This document shows positions 53,053 to 62,365 of a stretch of DNA of 64,000 nt, piece after piece; the first letter of the stretch is position 1; every line of letters begins with the position of its first letter. The notes under the pieces are model-generated. The model had not been told where the DNA came from. It saw only the letters and a list, made by a program, of their open reading frames with translations, and ran no database searches. A program made the translations under genes and the position numbers. This DNA comes from an uncultured Bacteroidales bacterium (lineage in GTDB: Bacteria > Bacteroidota > Bacteroidia > Bacteroidales > UBA932), in NCBI GenBank assembly GCA_944322715.1, contig CALUPT010000005.1:62001-126000 (forward strand), given 5' to 3'.

Positions 53053-54657
53053 CTACCATGTACAGGTCTGCGTCCACTCTTTGCCGAACCGGTCGGTCAC
53101 CCGCACCTCACCGGAAGTACACCCGTCAGAAGGACGGATACGGAAAAGATGCCGGGTGTCATAAGGCCCCGGTTTGCCTACAGCGGGATCCGGTGAGCCG
53201 GCTGCCACATACTTGTCGTATTCTTTCTGATACATCGGATCCTTTTCGGTATAAAGCTGCATCTGGCCTTTCAGCTCTCCGTTCTCATACCACTGAGGCG
53301 TTCCCCACGTATTGTCATGAAGGAAGACATTCGCATATACATAACCGTCTTCCGTATCTTCGGGCGTGTATATCTGCATCTGGTCATTTCCGTTCTCCCA
53401 TATCCTCGTCCTCCTGTATGTCCACGAAGTCTTCTTGCCGTCCACATCCATGATTATGAAACCTCTCGGAACCCCATCCGAAGTGATCTCACAATCGATA
53501 TACAAGGCTCCGGCACATCTGGACACTACATGCGACTCTAATGACAAAGCCTTGCAACCGATCTTTGCCATATCATCATCGTCATAGACATAATGTCCGC
53601 TGATGTGCAGATGGCCCGACCAGTTCATGACATCGTATCCTGCAAGAAGATCTATGAACTTGTCATAGTTAAGCATCCACTGCCTGAAATCAGGGCCAAT
53701 CACATCATTCGCACTCGGAGAATGGGTCATGATCATCAGCGGCGTGTTCTTGTCCACATACCGGAGATCATTCTCGATGAAGCTCAGGACCTCTTCGTCA
53801 AAGCCATTCTTCTCCTCAGCCCAGTTATTCCCCCACCAGAAAATATTATCTATGAAAATATAGTGTATCTTGCCGATATTGACCGAATAGTTGTTCGGTC
53901 CGAAATCGCGGCAATAATATGCCGTGGCCCTGTAATCCGGCGAATAGGATTCATCCACAATCGGCGGATAATTCGTGTTCTGGGCGCAGAACTGGTCATG
54001 GTTCCCCGGGATGTTCATGGTCGGGATCCCGATTCTGCCGAGATACTGCTTGAGAACGGCATTCTCATCCGCATCATCGAAAGTCACATCCCCGAGATTG
54101 ATGATATACAGGGGAAGATCAGTCTCATCCTTATATTTTATCAGGGAATTGACCACATCTTCGTATGCGGCATGCGATCCTTTCTGGTTACTGCTTATCT
54201 GAGGGTCTCCGCAGAACAGCACCTGATAGCGGTCGGATGCTCCGGAAACAGGCTTGAGGGAAAAGTCGAACTGCTGTACCTCCTCCGTCCCCAGGTCCAG
54301 CGTCTCATATCCGTTAAAGCAATATGAAGACTTGCGGACCGGAATCTCATAACCTGAAGGGGTCGACACGAAAACGAACCTCTGGGTCGACAGGTCTGTG
54401 GCAAGCCAATATCTTCCCTTTTCGTCTGTAATTGTACAGAGCCGTCCGTCACTTACCACCACATCCGGCATCGCCTTCCCTGTGGAACTGTCCCATACCA
54501 CTCCCTTGACAGTCATCCCGTCCTTGTCCGGGACATCGAAGTCAACCTCCGGAGCGGCACCTCCCGTGCCGGGCTTCCATGCCGCACCATCATCCTTTCC
54601 ATTGCTGCATGACACCATGAGTGCCGCAAGCATCATTATACCCAAAAATCTTTTCAT
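53053..54657 (-). CDS. Calcineurin-like phosphoesterase lipoprotein (MetallophosN/C type)
   Basis: Exported metallophosphoesterase of 534 residues, probably lipid-anchored (lipobox MVSCS, about C17). An N-terminal beta domain lies at about 40-130 (MTVKGVVWDSSTGKAMPDVV; the MetallophosN type). The catalytic domain lies at about 140-380 with all metal motifs: FCGDPQIS, NLGDVTFDD, IPGNHDQF, MTHSPS and SGHLHISGHY. A C-terminal domain follows (VNVFLHDNTWG-like YANVFLHDNTWGTPQWYENG). It is the last gene of a SusC-SusD-DUF1735 operon, so the imported substrate may carry phosphate. That is inference. The ATG at 54657 starts the signal peptide. Confidence 0.9.
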   Translation of the reverse strand: MKRFLGIMMLAALMVSCSNGKDDGAAWKPGTGGAAPEVDFDVPDKDGMTVKGVVWDSSTGKAMPDVVVSDGRLCTITDEKGRYWLATDLSTQRFVFVSTPSGYEIPVRKSSYCFNGYETLDLGTEEVQQFDFSLKPVSGASDRYQVLFCGDPQISSNQKGSHAAYEDVVNSLIKYKDETDLPLYIINLGDVTFDDADENAVLKQYLGRIGIPTMNIPGNHDQFCAQNTNYPPIVDESYSPDYRATAYYCRDFGPNNYSVNIGKIHYIFIDNIFWWGNNWAEEKNGFDEEVLSFIENDLRYVDKNTPLMIMTHSPSANDVIGPDFRQWMLNYDKFIDLLAGYDVMNWSGHLHISGHYVYDDDDMAKIGCKALSLESHVVSRCAGALYIDCEITSDGVPRGFIIMDVDGKKTSWTYRRTRIWENGNDQMQIYTPEDTEDGYVYANVFLHDNTWGTPQWYENGELKGQMQLYTEKDPMYQKEYDKYVAAGSPDPAVGKPGPYDTRHLFRIRPSDGCTSGEVRVTDRFGKEWTQTCTW

Positions 54658-54667
54658 TACATCATGT

Positions 54668-55183
54668 TTAAAGTGCCAGTTTGACATATATCGTCTTGTA
54701 GTCGAATGTCACGTTCTGCGTACTCCCGGCAAAGACCGTCAGAGGAAGGATATACTCTTCCGGATTCAGTCCATCCGCCCTGAACGAGGATATCCCGAGC
54801 TTGAGGGGCATGTACACCTGGCTGTTTTCCCGTGTATCCATGATGAATTCAGGCTGCGGGAGCGACCAGTATTTCTGCGGAAGCACCTGGCAGTCCGCAT
54901 CCTGCTCAATGTTGTATATGCGGCAGGCGTTCTCGTCCACACTCACCCTGACAGTTATATTGTCGCTGTTGTTCCCGGCATTGTATATGCTCAGGGCGAC
55001 ATTGCCCGACTCATCGAGATCGTCTTCAGACACTTCCAGCACAGGAGAACTGACTGCCTGGACGAAATATACCTTGGACCCGATGTTGTTCTCATACAGT
55101 CTGTACTGCTGTCTGGAGCAGCCCGCAAGCGCTGACAGGCATACGGCTGCAACCGCACAGAATATTATTCTTGTCGTTTTCAT
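54668..55183 (-). CDS. DUF1735 domain lipoprotein of the SusC/SusD locus
   Basis: 171 residues with signal peptide and lipobox LAGCS (about C22). The mature part is a DUF1735 beta-sandwich: VYFVQAVSSPVLEVSEDDL at the start, NGVPAL-like VYMPLKLGISSFRADGLNPE and EYILPLTVFAGS near the end. In such loci these are surface glycan- or ligand-binding lipoproteins. The ATG at 55183 begins the signal peptide; the frame is open 87 bp further upstream over the susD end. It sits between susD and the phosphoesterase. Confidence 0.88.
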   Translation of the reverse strand: MKTTRIIFCAVAAVCLSALAGCSRQQYRLYENNIGSKVYFVQAVSSPVLEVSEDDLDESGNVALSIYNAGNNSDNITVRVSVDENACRIYNIEQDADCQVLPQKYWSLPQPEFIMDTRENSQVYMPLKLGISSFRADGLNPEEYILPLTVFAGSTQNVTFDYKTIYVKLAL

Positions 55184-55203
55184 CTGATTCTTATTTATGG
55201 TTT

Positions 55204-57111
55204 TCAATAGCCAGGATTCTGCACAAGACGGAAATTGACCTCGAGTTCGGACAGAGGAATGGCAAGCCATACCGTCTTAGGATATTCGAATACGCGTGTA
55301 CCGCTCTCACGCATCTTTGCAATGGAATTGTATTCCGCCGGAGATTCCCCCTTTATGTTGAGCACATCCGGCACTTCCCCGAGCCAGTCCTGGGCGATAT
55401 TCCAGCGGCGGAGATTGTGATACAGACGCCCCTCGCAGGCAAGCTCGGACATGTTCTCCTGGTGAAGGGCCCGTCTCATGTCTTCTTCGGACGGCATACC
55501 TCCTGCCTCGGCCCATGCATCCTCGAAGTCCGGAAGTCCTGCGCGGTGACGCACCTTGTTCAGGTACTCGAGCCCCTGTGCGCCCAACTGTCCGTCATAT
55601 TCGAAATCCGCCTCGGCATAATCCAGATACAGCTCCGCAAGTCTCAGATACGGGAAAGGATATTGCGCGAAGGAGAATGTCTTGTCCGCTTCATTGTAAG
55701 TGGTATTTTTGGAAATGAATTTCTGAAGAATGAACCCGGTGCAGCTGCCGCTGTACTCCTGGGTCACATCTCCGGTATCTCCGTGCTGCTCTCCGGCACG
55801 CATCCTGAGGACCAGGTCTTCCTGACCGTTGTACGTATATGTGCCACGGTCGTATCCGATTGTCGCATAGAAGCGCGGGTCCCTGTTCTTGCACAGCTGC
55901 GCCACTTCATCCGAGTCTACAGTAAGCAGACGGTTGGCTGCATAACCGTCCTTGGTACGGGGATCCGCCCACAGAGGAAGCCCCTTGTCCGTCAGGAATG
56001 CCTCCACTATCTGCAGTGTCGGATTCATGTATTCCCTGAAACCGTCTGCGGTGTATCCGTCACCTTCCTCAGGATTCCACTGGCGGGGAGGGGCAATCAT
56101 CTGCATTGCGTTGTTGGATGGAGTCTGTGCGCCAATGGCAAAGATATATTCCGGATTGGAAGCCCAGTCTTCATCCACGAAACACTGGTAATAGTTCTGC
56201 CGCCCGCGTTCCGCATCGCTCTCTCCGGCAGCCTCCGCATATTCATAGAGCCTGTATCCGTTGTCTTCTGCAAGACGGATCGCCTCTTCCACTGCCTTCA
56301 TTGCCGTGTTCCATTTCTCCCTGTCATACTCTGAAGACATCAGCGGAGTGCCATCATAGTTCACGAATGAAGCGTATGCAGAATTGCCGTTGACAAGAGG
56401 GCTTGCCGTATAGACAAGGCACCTGGCCTTGTAGGCCTTTGCCGCCACGGATGTGGCACGTCCGAGATCGTTGCTGCTGTTGACCCTCGGAGGCAGCATC
56501 GATGCCGCCTTGTCGAATGTCTCGGCCACGAACTTCGCACACTCATCCCACGTGGAGCGGGGCAGCATCAGTTCGGACTCATCCGCATTCAGCGAAATCT
56601 CATGCGTTATCAATACTACCGGACCGTAATACTGCATCAGGGTCCAGTGCAGATATGCAATCAGGAAATATGCCTCGCCTTTCATCTGGTCCTTGGCAGA
56701 CTGCGTCATGTCCGGGACGGAATCTACGTTGTTCAACAGCATGTATGCGAAACGGATACCCTTGTAGAGCTGGAAATTGTTCCCTCCCAGAGGAATACTG
56801 CCCCCGCCCCACATGTTGAAATAGGTATTGTTCGGATTTTCCTCCCCGTAAAGCATGCTCTTGTACGGGAACCAGCGGGTGGTTCCGTTGCTTCCGGTGA
56901 TAAGATCGCCACCGGCGCAGAGATCCGGTGTCCAGCGATGTGTAGTATTGTTCGGAATGAAATTGTATATGCTGTAAAGAAACCGTTCAGCCTGCATCTC
57001 GGATGCGAACGAATCCTGCAGGGTGGCAGTATTCTCAGGCACCACATCCAGAAAACTGCACGATGACATGACAGCCGTCATGAACAATATTGATATTATC
57101 TTGTTTTTCAT
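55204..57111 (-). CDS. SusD/RagB-family nutrient-binding lipoprotein
   Basis: Cell-surface lipoprotein of 635 residues that forms the lid of the SusC channel. The lipobox is MSSCS (C18), followed by the usual FLDVVPENTATLQDSFASEM. The N-terminal TPR-like helices (MKGEAYFLIAYLHWTLMQYY) and the C-terminal domain (PYLRLAELYLDYAEADFEYD, YLNKVRHRAGLP) are diagnostic. It lies 41 bp after its SusC partner. The ATG at 57111 was chosen; an in-frame TTG is six bases earlier. Confidence 0.96.
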   Translation of the reverse strand: MKNKIISILFMTAVMSSCSFLDVVPENTATLQDSFASEMQAERFLYSIYNFIPNNTTHRWTPDLCAGGDLITGSNGTTRWFPYKSMLYGEENPNNTYFNMWGGGSIPLGGNNFQLYKGIRFAYMLLNNVDSVPDMTQSAKDQMKGEAYFLIAYLHWTLMQYYGPVVLITHEISLNADESELMLPRSTWDECAKFVAETFDKAASMLPPRVNSSNDLGRATSVAAKAYKARCLVYTASPLVNGNSAYASFVNYDGTPLMSSEYDREKWNTAMKAVEEAIRLAEDNGYRLYEYAEAAGESDAERGRQNYYQCFVDEDWASNPEYIFAIGAQTPSNNAMQMIAPPRQWNPEEGDGYTADGFREYMNPTLQIVEAFLTDKGLPLWADPRTKDGYAANRLLTVDSDEVAQLCKNRDPRFYATIGYDRGTYTYNGQEDLVLRMRAGEQHGDTGDVTQEYSGSCTGFILQKFISKNTTYNEADKTFSFAQYPFPYLRLAELYLDYAEADFEYDGQLGAQGLEYLNKVRHRAGLPDFEDAWAEAGGMPSEEDMRRALHQENMSELACEGRLYHNLRRWNIAQDWLGEVPDVLNIKGESPAEYNSIAKMRESGTRVFEYPKTVWLAIPLSELEVNFRLVQNPGY

Positions 57112-57152
57112 TGTCAATATGATAAGTTTTCGTATAAATCTTGGTCCGGGTG

Positions 57153-60100
57153 TCAGAAGTTAAACTGTACCCCGAGCTGGACTGTCCTCTGCAGAGGGTA
57201 CGTGAGGCCGTTTCCGCTTCCCATCTCCGCATCCCAGTACTTGAACGGAGAGATGATGAAAAGGTTGGTCCCCGAGCAGTATATCCTCGCAAAGTCCTTG
57301 ATGGTATAACCGATCTCGAGATTCTTCAGCCTCAGGAAACTGCCATCCTTTATCCAGAATGTGGAATATTCGGTGTTGTTGTAGTTCCAGTCATAATCAA
57401 GCCGCGGATATGCCGCATTAGGATTAGGGTTCTCCTCTGACCAGTGGTCCTGCGCTATCCAGTTGAGCATACCGTAACCTGACTTGCTGGTGTCTCTGAA
57501 AGGATGCATGTTCTTCATGTTGATCGACACGTGGGCACGGCCCTGGAAGAAGAAGGAGAAGTCGAGATTGCGCCACTGGAGGCTCGCTCCGAATCCGTAC
57601 ATGATTTCCGGCACTTCCGGATAGCCGATATACGTGCGGTCGTTGTCATCGATCACCCCGTCTCCGTTCAGATCCCTGTACTTGATGTCGCCAGGCATGC
57701 AGTTACCGTTATTATAAGTCTGGCGCGGTGAATTCGCCACGTCCTCTTCCGATTCGAAAAGCCCATCGGCCACAAGACCGAACACCGTGTTGAGAGGCTT
57801 GCCGATCTGGGAAGTATAAGGGTACTGCTTGTAAGGAGACTCATCATTCTCCACCACCTCGTTGTGTGCGTATGTGAATGTGCCTCTTGCTGTCACCGAC
57901 CAGTCCTTGTTGATAATCTTGCGGTAGTCCACTGAGAGGTCGACACCCCTGTTCAGCACGGCGCCGAGGTTGCCGTAAGGCTCAAGCCCCTCGAAACCGG
58001 CAGTGGACGGGAGAGTGTTCCTCTGCATGAAAATACCGCTCCTGTATTCCTCGAAGAAGTCCGCAATCACTGTCAGCTCATCGAAAAGCCCGAACTCGAC
58101 CCCGAGGTCATGCTTGCGGCTTATCTCCCATGTCGCATCCTCGTTACCGAGGGTGGAAAGATAGTTCATCAGCTTGCCTGCATAATTGTTTCCTGTAGCG
58201 AAAGCCGGCCACGAACCGCCGGAAAGCGGAGAAGAACCTGTTCCCATCGTCATTTCAGACACGTATGGGAATCTCTGGTCCAGGTAGTCGTTACCGGAAT
58301 AACCGAACGAATAGCGCACCTTGAAGAAACTGAACCAGTCCTTGATACCGCTCCAGAACTTCTCGTTGGACACGATCCAGCCTGCAGCCACCGATGGGAA
58401 GAATCCGTATCTCTTGCCGGCCATGAAATTCTCGGAACCGTTATATCCGAAGTTGGCTTCGACAAGATACCTGTCGGCATAACCGTAGGAAATCCTTCCC
58501 GCAAGTCCCTGCTCCCTTTTCGGAAGGGATGCATAGTAGTCTGCAGGCTGATTGTCGATGGTCTCTTTCTGGTGATAGAGAAGGACAGCGCCGACATTGT
58601 GCCTGCCGAATGTGCGGTTGTATTCGATGTTGGCCTGCACGGTGAGCTGACGGAGTCCGTTCTGCCCGGTAGAAAGGGAAATATAGTCGGAGCCCGGGGT
58701 CCCGATGTTCACCAGGTCGTATGAATACTGCCCTGTCGCATCATCATAATTCCAGTCATCAAGCCTGTAGTAATGCGGTACCCTTGAATAAGTCCTTCTG
58801 GAATATGCCTTGTTGTAGAATGAAGCCTGGGCCCAGATCTTCAGTCCCTTTGTGATGAACCTCAGGTCCTGGTCCACCCGCAGCGAGGCCGTAGTATAGT
58901 TCGTATATCTGTATGAATATCCCTTGGCCAGTTCAGCGTACGGGTTAAGGTCAGTGGTGTCGCCATCCCAGGACGGGGCGTTGCCGAATATGGTATAGTC
59001 CGCGCCCTCGATCCAGTCCGAAGGATAGACCGGAGCGAATGACACCGGATTGGCCCGCATGCTCCAGTAGAAAAGGTCAGAAGATGATGCCTGTGGCTTG
59101 TATGAATATATCATCTGCGCATTCAGCTTGATGCTCGCCACTGTGGTGCTTGTGATCTTGGCGGTCACATTGCTCTGGAAAGTGTATTTCTGGGCATTGA
59201 TGTTCGTCTTGAACGGGGCATCCGCCACATTTCTGATCATACCTGTCTCGTTGTTGACGGAAGCATTGAGGAAATAATCCACCCTGTTTCCGCCGCCGCG
59301 TACGTTGATGTTCAGGGTCTCGGCCACTCCCATATCCTTGAAGAGCATGTCGTACCAGTCCACGTTAGGATAGATGTACGGATTTATACCCTGGGCCGTG
59401 CTCTCTATCTTGTCCGTGGAGAAATAGCGGGCCTGGCCGCGGCCTGGCCGCGCCTCGTTATAATTGTTCATGTACGTGACACCGTCAGCGATTTCCGGCA
59501 CTGAAGTCGGCATGGTGACGGTCGTATTGAAATTCACGTTCACCGACATCCTGTCTGTCACCCTGCCGCTCTTGGTGGTGATGATCATGACACCGTTCGC
59601 TCCTCTGGAACCGTACAGGGCCGTGGCAGATGCATCCTTCAGCACCGAAAACGACTCAATGCTCTCGGCAGGGATTCCGTTCAGGATCTCCGCGTTGATC
59701 TCCACTCCATCAAGTATGTACAGCGGTTCGGTACTTGCCCCGAACGTGGATATGCCCCGGATCCAGAAACTCGCTCCATCAGCTCCCGGCTCTCCGGATG
59801 ACTGTGTGGCAATGACACCGGCAATATTACCGGCAAATGACGTCGAAAGATTGCTTGAAGGGGTCTTGAGGAGGCCCGGACTCACAGATTCCACTGAAGA
59901 AATCATGGTCTCCTTGCGCTGTGTGGTTCCGAACGCGACCACCACGGCATCCTCAAGGGCCTGTGTGGATTCATCCATGGTGACCACCTTGAAGACTATA
60001 TTGCTGCCGCCGACCTTAAGCTGCTTTGTCAGATAGCCTATCGAAGAGAAAGTGACTATTTTAGTGTCAGATGGTACTGTCAGGGAATAGTTGCCATCAA

Positions 60101-60317
60101 GATCAGTAGTAGTACCGTATTGTGTACCTTCAACATACACGGCAGCACCTATGATAGGCTGGTCGTCTTCCGAAGAAATGACCGTACCTGAGAGAGTGAT
60201 CCCGCCGCTGTCCTGTGCGGAAATGTTCAGGCACACAAATGAAAGAAACATACAGATGAGCGCAATCTTCCTGACGGGATTCGGGAAAGTCTGCGCCTCT
60301 GTCCTGATTATCTGCAT
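57153..60317 (-). CDS. SusC/RagA-family TonB-dependent receptor
   Basis: Outer-membrane importer of 1054 residues, complete. The signal peptide (about 16-35) is preceded by a long n-region. A carboxypeptidase-D-like domain lies at about 40-125, with SGTVISSEDDQPIIGAAVYV. The TonB-box region follows (EDAVVVAFGTTQRKETMISS), then the plug domain with SVLKDASATALYGSRGANGV near 230, then a 22-strand barrel ending VQLGVQFNF. There is no STN domain, so control is not by FecR. It is the first gene of the operon with susD, DUF1735 and phosphoesterase genes. Confidence 0.97.
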   Translation of the reverse strand: MQIIRTEAQTFPNPVRKIALICMFLSFVCLNISAQDSGGITLSGTVISSEDDQPIIGAAVYVEGTQYGTTTDLDGNYSLTVPSDTKIVTFSSIGYLTKQLKVGGSNIVFKVVTMDESTQALEDAVVVAFGTTQRKETMISSVESVSPGLLKTPSSNLSTSFAGNIAGVIATQSSGEPGADGASFWIRGISTFGASTEPLYILDGVEINAEILNGIPAESIESFSVLKDASATALYGSRGANGVMIITTKSGRVTDRMSVNVNFNTTVTMPTSVPEIADGVTYMNNYNEARPGRGQARYFSTDKIESTAQGINPYIYPNVDWYDMLFKDMGVAETLNINVRGGGNRVDYFLNASVNNETGMIRNVADAPFKTNINAQKYTFQSNVTAKITSTTVASIKLNAQMIYSYKPQASSSDLFYWSMRANPVSFAPVYPSDWIEGADYTIFGNAPSWDGDTTDLNPYAELAKGYSYRYTNYTTASLRVDQDLRFITKGLKIWAQASFYNKAYSRRTYSRVPHYYRLDDWNYDDATGQYSYDLVNIGTPGSDYISLSTGQNGLRQLTVQANIEYNRTFGRHNVGAVLLYHQKETIDNQPADYYASLPKREQGLAGRISYGYADRYLVEANFGYNGSENFMAGKRYGFFPSVAAGWIVSNEKFWSGIKDWFSFFKVRYSFGYSGNDYLDQRFPYVSEMTMGTGSSPLSGGSWPAFATGNNYAGKLMNYLSTLGNEDATWEISRKHDLGVEFGLFDELTVIADFFEEYRSGIFMQRNTLPSTAGFEGLEPYGNLGAVLNRGVDLSVDYRKIINKDWSVTARGTFTYAHNEVVENDESPYKQYPYTSQIGKPLNTVFGLVADGLFESEEDVANSPRQTYNNGNCMPGDIKYRDLNGDGVIDDNDRTYIGYPEVPEIMYGFGASLQWRNLDFSFFFQGRAHVSINMKNMHPFRDTSKSGYGMLNWIAQDHWSEENPNPNAAYPRLDYDWNYNNTEYSTFWIKDGSFLRLKNLEIGYTIKDFARIYCSGTNLFIISPFKYWDAEMGSGNGLTYPLQRTVQLGVQFNF

Positions 60318-60428
60318 AGAAAATGTTTTTAATTGTTAATAATAATCCAAAGATCCGGCACCGGCCGCAGAGAGTTCATTTTCAGTCACAGGTTACAATT
60401 CATAACAAAAACATGGCAAAAATAATTA

Positions 60429-60437
60429 CCCCCCCCC
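60429..60437. repeat. C9 homopolymer in the divergent promoter region
   Basis: Nine consecutive C, followed by GAAAAAAG, lie between the SusC gene (minus) and the BACON gene (plus), 38 bp before the -33 box of the latter. Such tracts are prone to length change. The rest of the 271-bp gap is AT-rich. No exact -7 box for susC was found. Confidence 0.8.
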
Positions 60438-60474
60438 GAAAAAAGCAAATTAAATTTCAAACTGTAAGAAAAAA

Positions 60475-60505
60475 TTTGGTTTTTCTGTCCGAATCCCTAT
60501 CTTTG
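60475..60505 (+). promoter_or_regulatory. Consensus promoter of the BACON/DUF4965 operon
   Basis: TTTG (60475-60478), 19 bases, TATCTTTG (60498-60505). The leader would be about 77 bases long before the ATG at 60589. Confidence 0.7.
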
Positions 60506-60588
60506 CAAAACTGGAAACAGCCCATGTCTCGGAGATTTCATTCCAAGGACGGTCACAGGTTCAAGGACATTTTAACACATCTGAGACA

Positions 60589-62325
60589 ATGAAAAGCACT
60601 TATATTATCCTTTTGGCGGCAGTCGTGACTGCTGTTACGGGTGCATGTACCAATGTCGTCCCGGAAGTCTATGACAAGGGCGTCTCGGTGGATGTCGCCG
60701 CGCTTTCCTTCCGTTATGAAGGAGGCGAGCAGATACTGAAAGTCACCTCCAATAATCCGTGGACGATGGATATGGGTGGCTGCAACTGGATTACCGCAAG
60801 CCAGACCTCCGGGGAAAGCACTGAAAAAGTCATCCTTTCATGCGGACAGAACCCGGATCCGGAGCAGAGCCGCGAAGCCACCATTACCGTCACTTCAGGC
60901 AGTTCACACAGGGAGGTGACCATCACTCAGGACAGAATGAAGACATGGATAGAAATAACGGACGCTGATGGCGCGGACTGCAACGGAGCCACATTCGAAG
61001 CATCCGCATTCATGCTCATCACCCCGAAAGAGACGGTAAAGCTAAAGATAAAGTCCAACGGAACATGGTCCGCGTCACTCCCTGCCGGCATCTCAGCAGA
61101 GCCTGCTGAAGGAGGTACGGCCGGCTCTCAGACCGAGACAGAGGTCACGCTCACCATCGACAACACCAATGTGACTTCCGACGGCACATCCGCCGTCACT
61201 TTCATCTGCAGCGATGAGGAAGTTGCGTACAACATAAAGCAGACCGGTTCGTATTCCAACTGTTATGTCGTGGCCGGCCCGGGAGAATACAGCATCCCGG
61301 CAGGAAAGCCTGACGGGACATTGGTAACCGATGCAGTGAAGGCCACATGGCTTTACGAAACGGAGGCCGGACTTATCTCGGATACGGAACCTGCATACTC
61401 TGACGGACGGGTGACTTTCACCGTAAAGGAAAGCGCTGCCGAAGACAGGCTGAAAGGAGGATACGGAATCATCGTCCTGACGAATGGAGCGGATGAAATC
61501 GTGTGGAGTTATCTCATCTGGTACACCAGGGAAATCAAGGACGTCCAGATCGGTGACTACAAATGGCTTGACCGCAATATCGGGGCCTGGACAGACAACC
61601 TTCCTGTGGCTGACTTCAACAGCAGGCTTGACCAGTCATCTTTCGGATGCTACTATCAGTGGGGAAGGAAAGACCCGTTCCCGGGACCAAGTAACGAGAA
61701 ATTCAAGGTAAGGGATTCCAGAGAGAACGGAGATTTCGGAAATTTCACCATAAAGGGCAGATTCAATGCAGGCAGATTCATGGATGACGGTTACAGCGTT
61801 TCGGCAGAAGGCGGAGAACCGGAAGCGGCGGATTTCTTCTCGAAGAGCGAGTTCCATCCGATGAGTGCGGAACACAGTACCAGATATCCGTGGCAGTTCG
61901 CCCATAAGGATTACATCACCAATGATGACAAGAGATTGTGGTCAGATGCACAGAAGACGGTCAACGACCCTTGCCCTGCCGGATACAAGGTACCGAACAT
62001 GGACCAGATGAACAATCTTACCGCAGCACTCCAGAGCGTTGAAGGCAGCAAGACGGAACCTTTCCTCTTCGAGGACGGGCAGGGATCCTGGTCAAGAGTA
62101 TATGTCATCGACGGAGAGGAAGTCTTTTTCCCGTCCAACGGGATAAGGGAATGGAGCCTGCTCACAGGTGATGTAGGCAAGATGATGCAATACTGGACAT
62201 CCACTCCGAAAGAGGAAGTCTGGGAAGACAGGGACGGTTCAAGCCGGGCATACATGACCTATGATTACGGGGAAAGCGACCAGCGCGTCAACCGTGGTCT
62301 TGCCGTCAGGTGCGTGAAAATGTAA
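60589..62325 (+). CDS. BACON-domain lipoprotein with C-terminal FISUMP-like domain
   Basis: 578-residue exported protein, probably a lipoprotein (lipobox VTGAC, about C20). Two BACON-type beta domains follow: about 25-115 (LSFRYEGGEQILKVTSNNPW and EATITVTSGSSHREVTITQD) and about 117-215 (VKLKIKSNGTWSASLPAGIS). BACON domains are found in surface proteins of carbohydrate-utilisation loci. The C-terminal half (about 330-578) resembles the Fibrobacter major paralogous domain: KWLDRNIGAW, FGCYYQWGRKDPFPGP, NDPCPAGYKVP, YWTSTP and NRGLAVRCVKM. It is divergent from SusC and followed after 40 bp by the DUF4965 gene. Confidence 0.85.
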   Translation: MKSTYIILLAAVVTAVTGACTNVVPEVYDKGVSVDVAALSFRYEGGEQILKVTSNNPWTMDMGGCNWITASQTSGESTEKVILSCGQNPDPEQSREATITVTSGSSHREVTITQDRMKTWIEITDADGADCNGATFEASAFMLITPKETVKLKIKSNGTWSASLPAGISAEPAEGGTAGSQTETEVTLTIDNTNVTSDGTSAVTFICSDEEVAYNIKQTGSYSNCYVVAGPGEYSIPAGKPDGTLVTDAVKATWLYETEAGLISDTEPAYSDGRVTFTVKESAAEDRLKGGYGIIVLTNGADEIVWSYLIWYTREIKDVQIGDYKWLDRNIGAWTDNLPVADFNSRLDQSSFGCYYQWGRKDPFPGPSNEKFKVRDSRENGDFGNFTIKGRFNAGRFMDDGYSVSAEGGEPEAADFFSKSEFHPMSAEHSTRYPWQFAHKDYITNDDKRLWSDAQKTVNDPCPAGYKVPNMDQMNNLTAALQSVEGSKTEPFLFEDGQGSWSRVYVIDGEEVFFPSNGIREWSLLTGDVGKMMQYWTSTPKEEVWEDRDGSSRAYMTYDYGESDQRVNRGLAVRCVKM

Positions 62326-62365
62326 AACCACAATCGCACCGATGACTACAAATGACTATCCGTTT

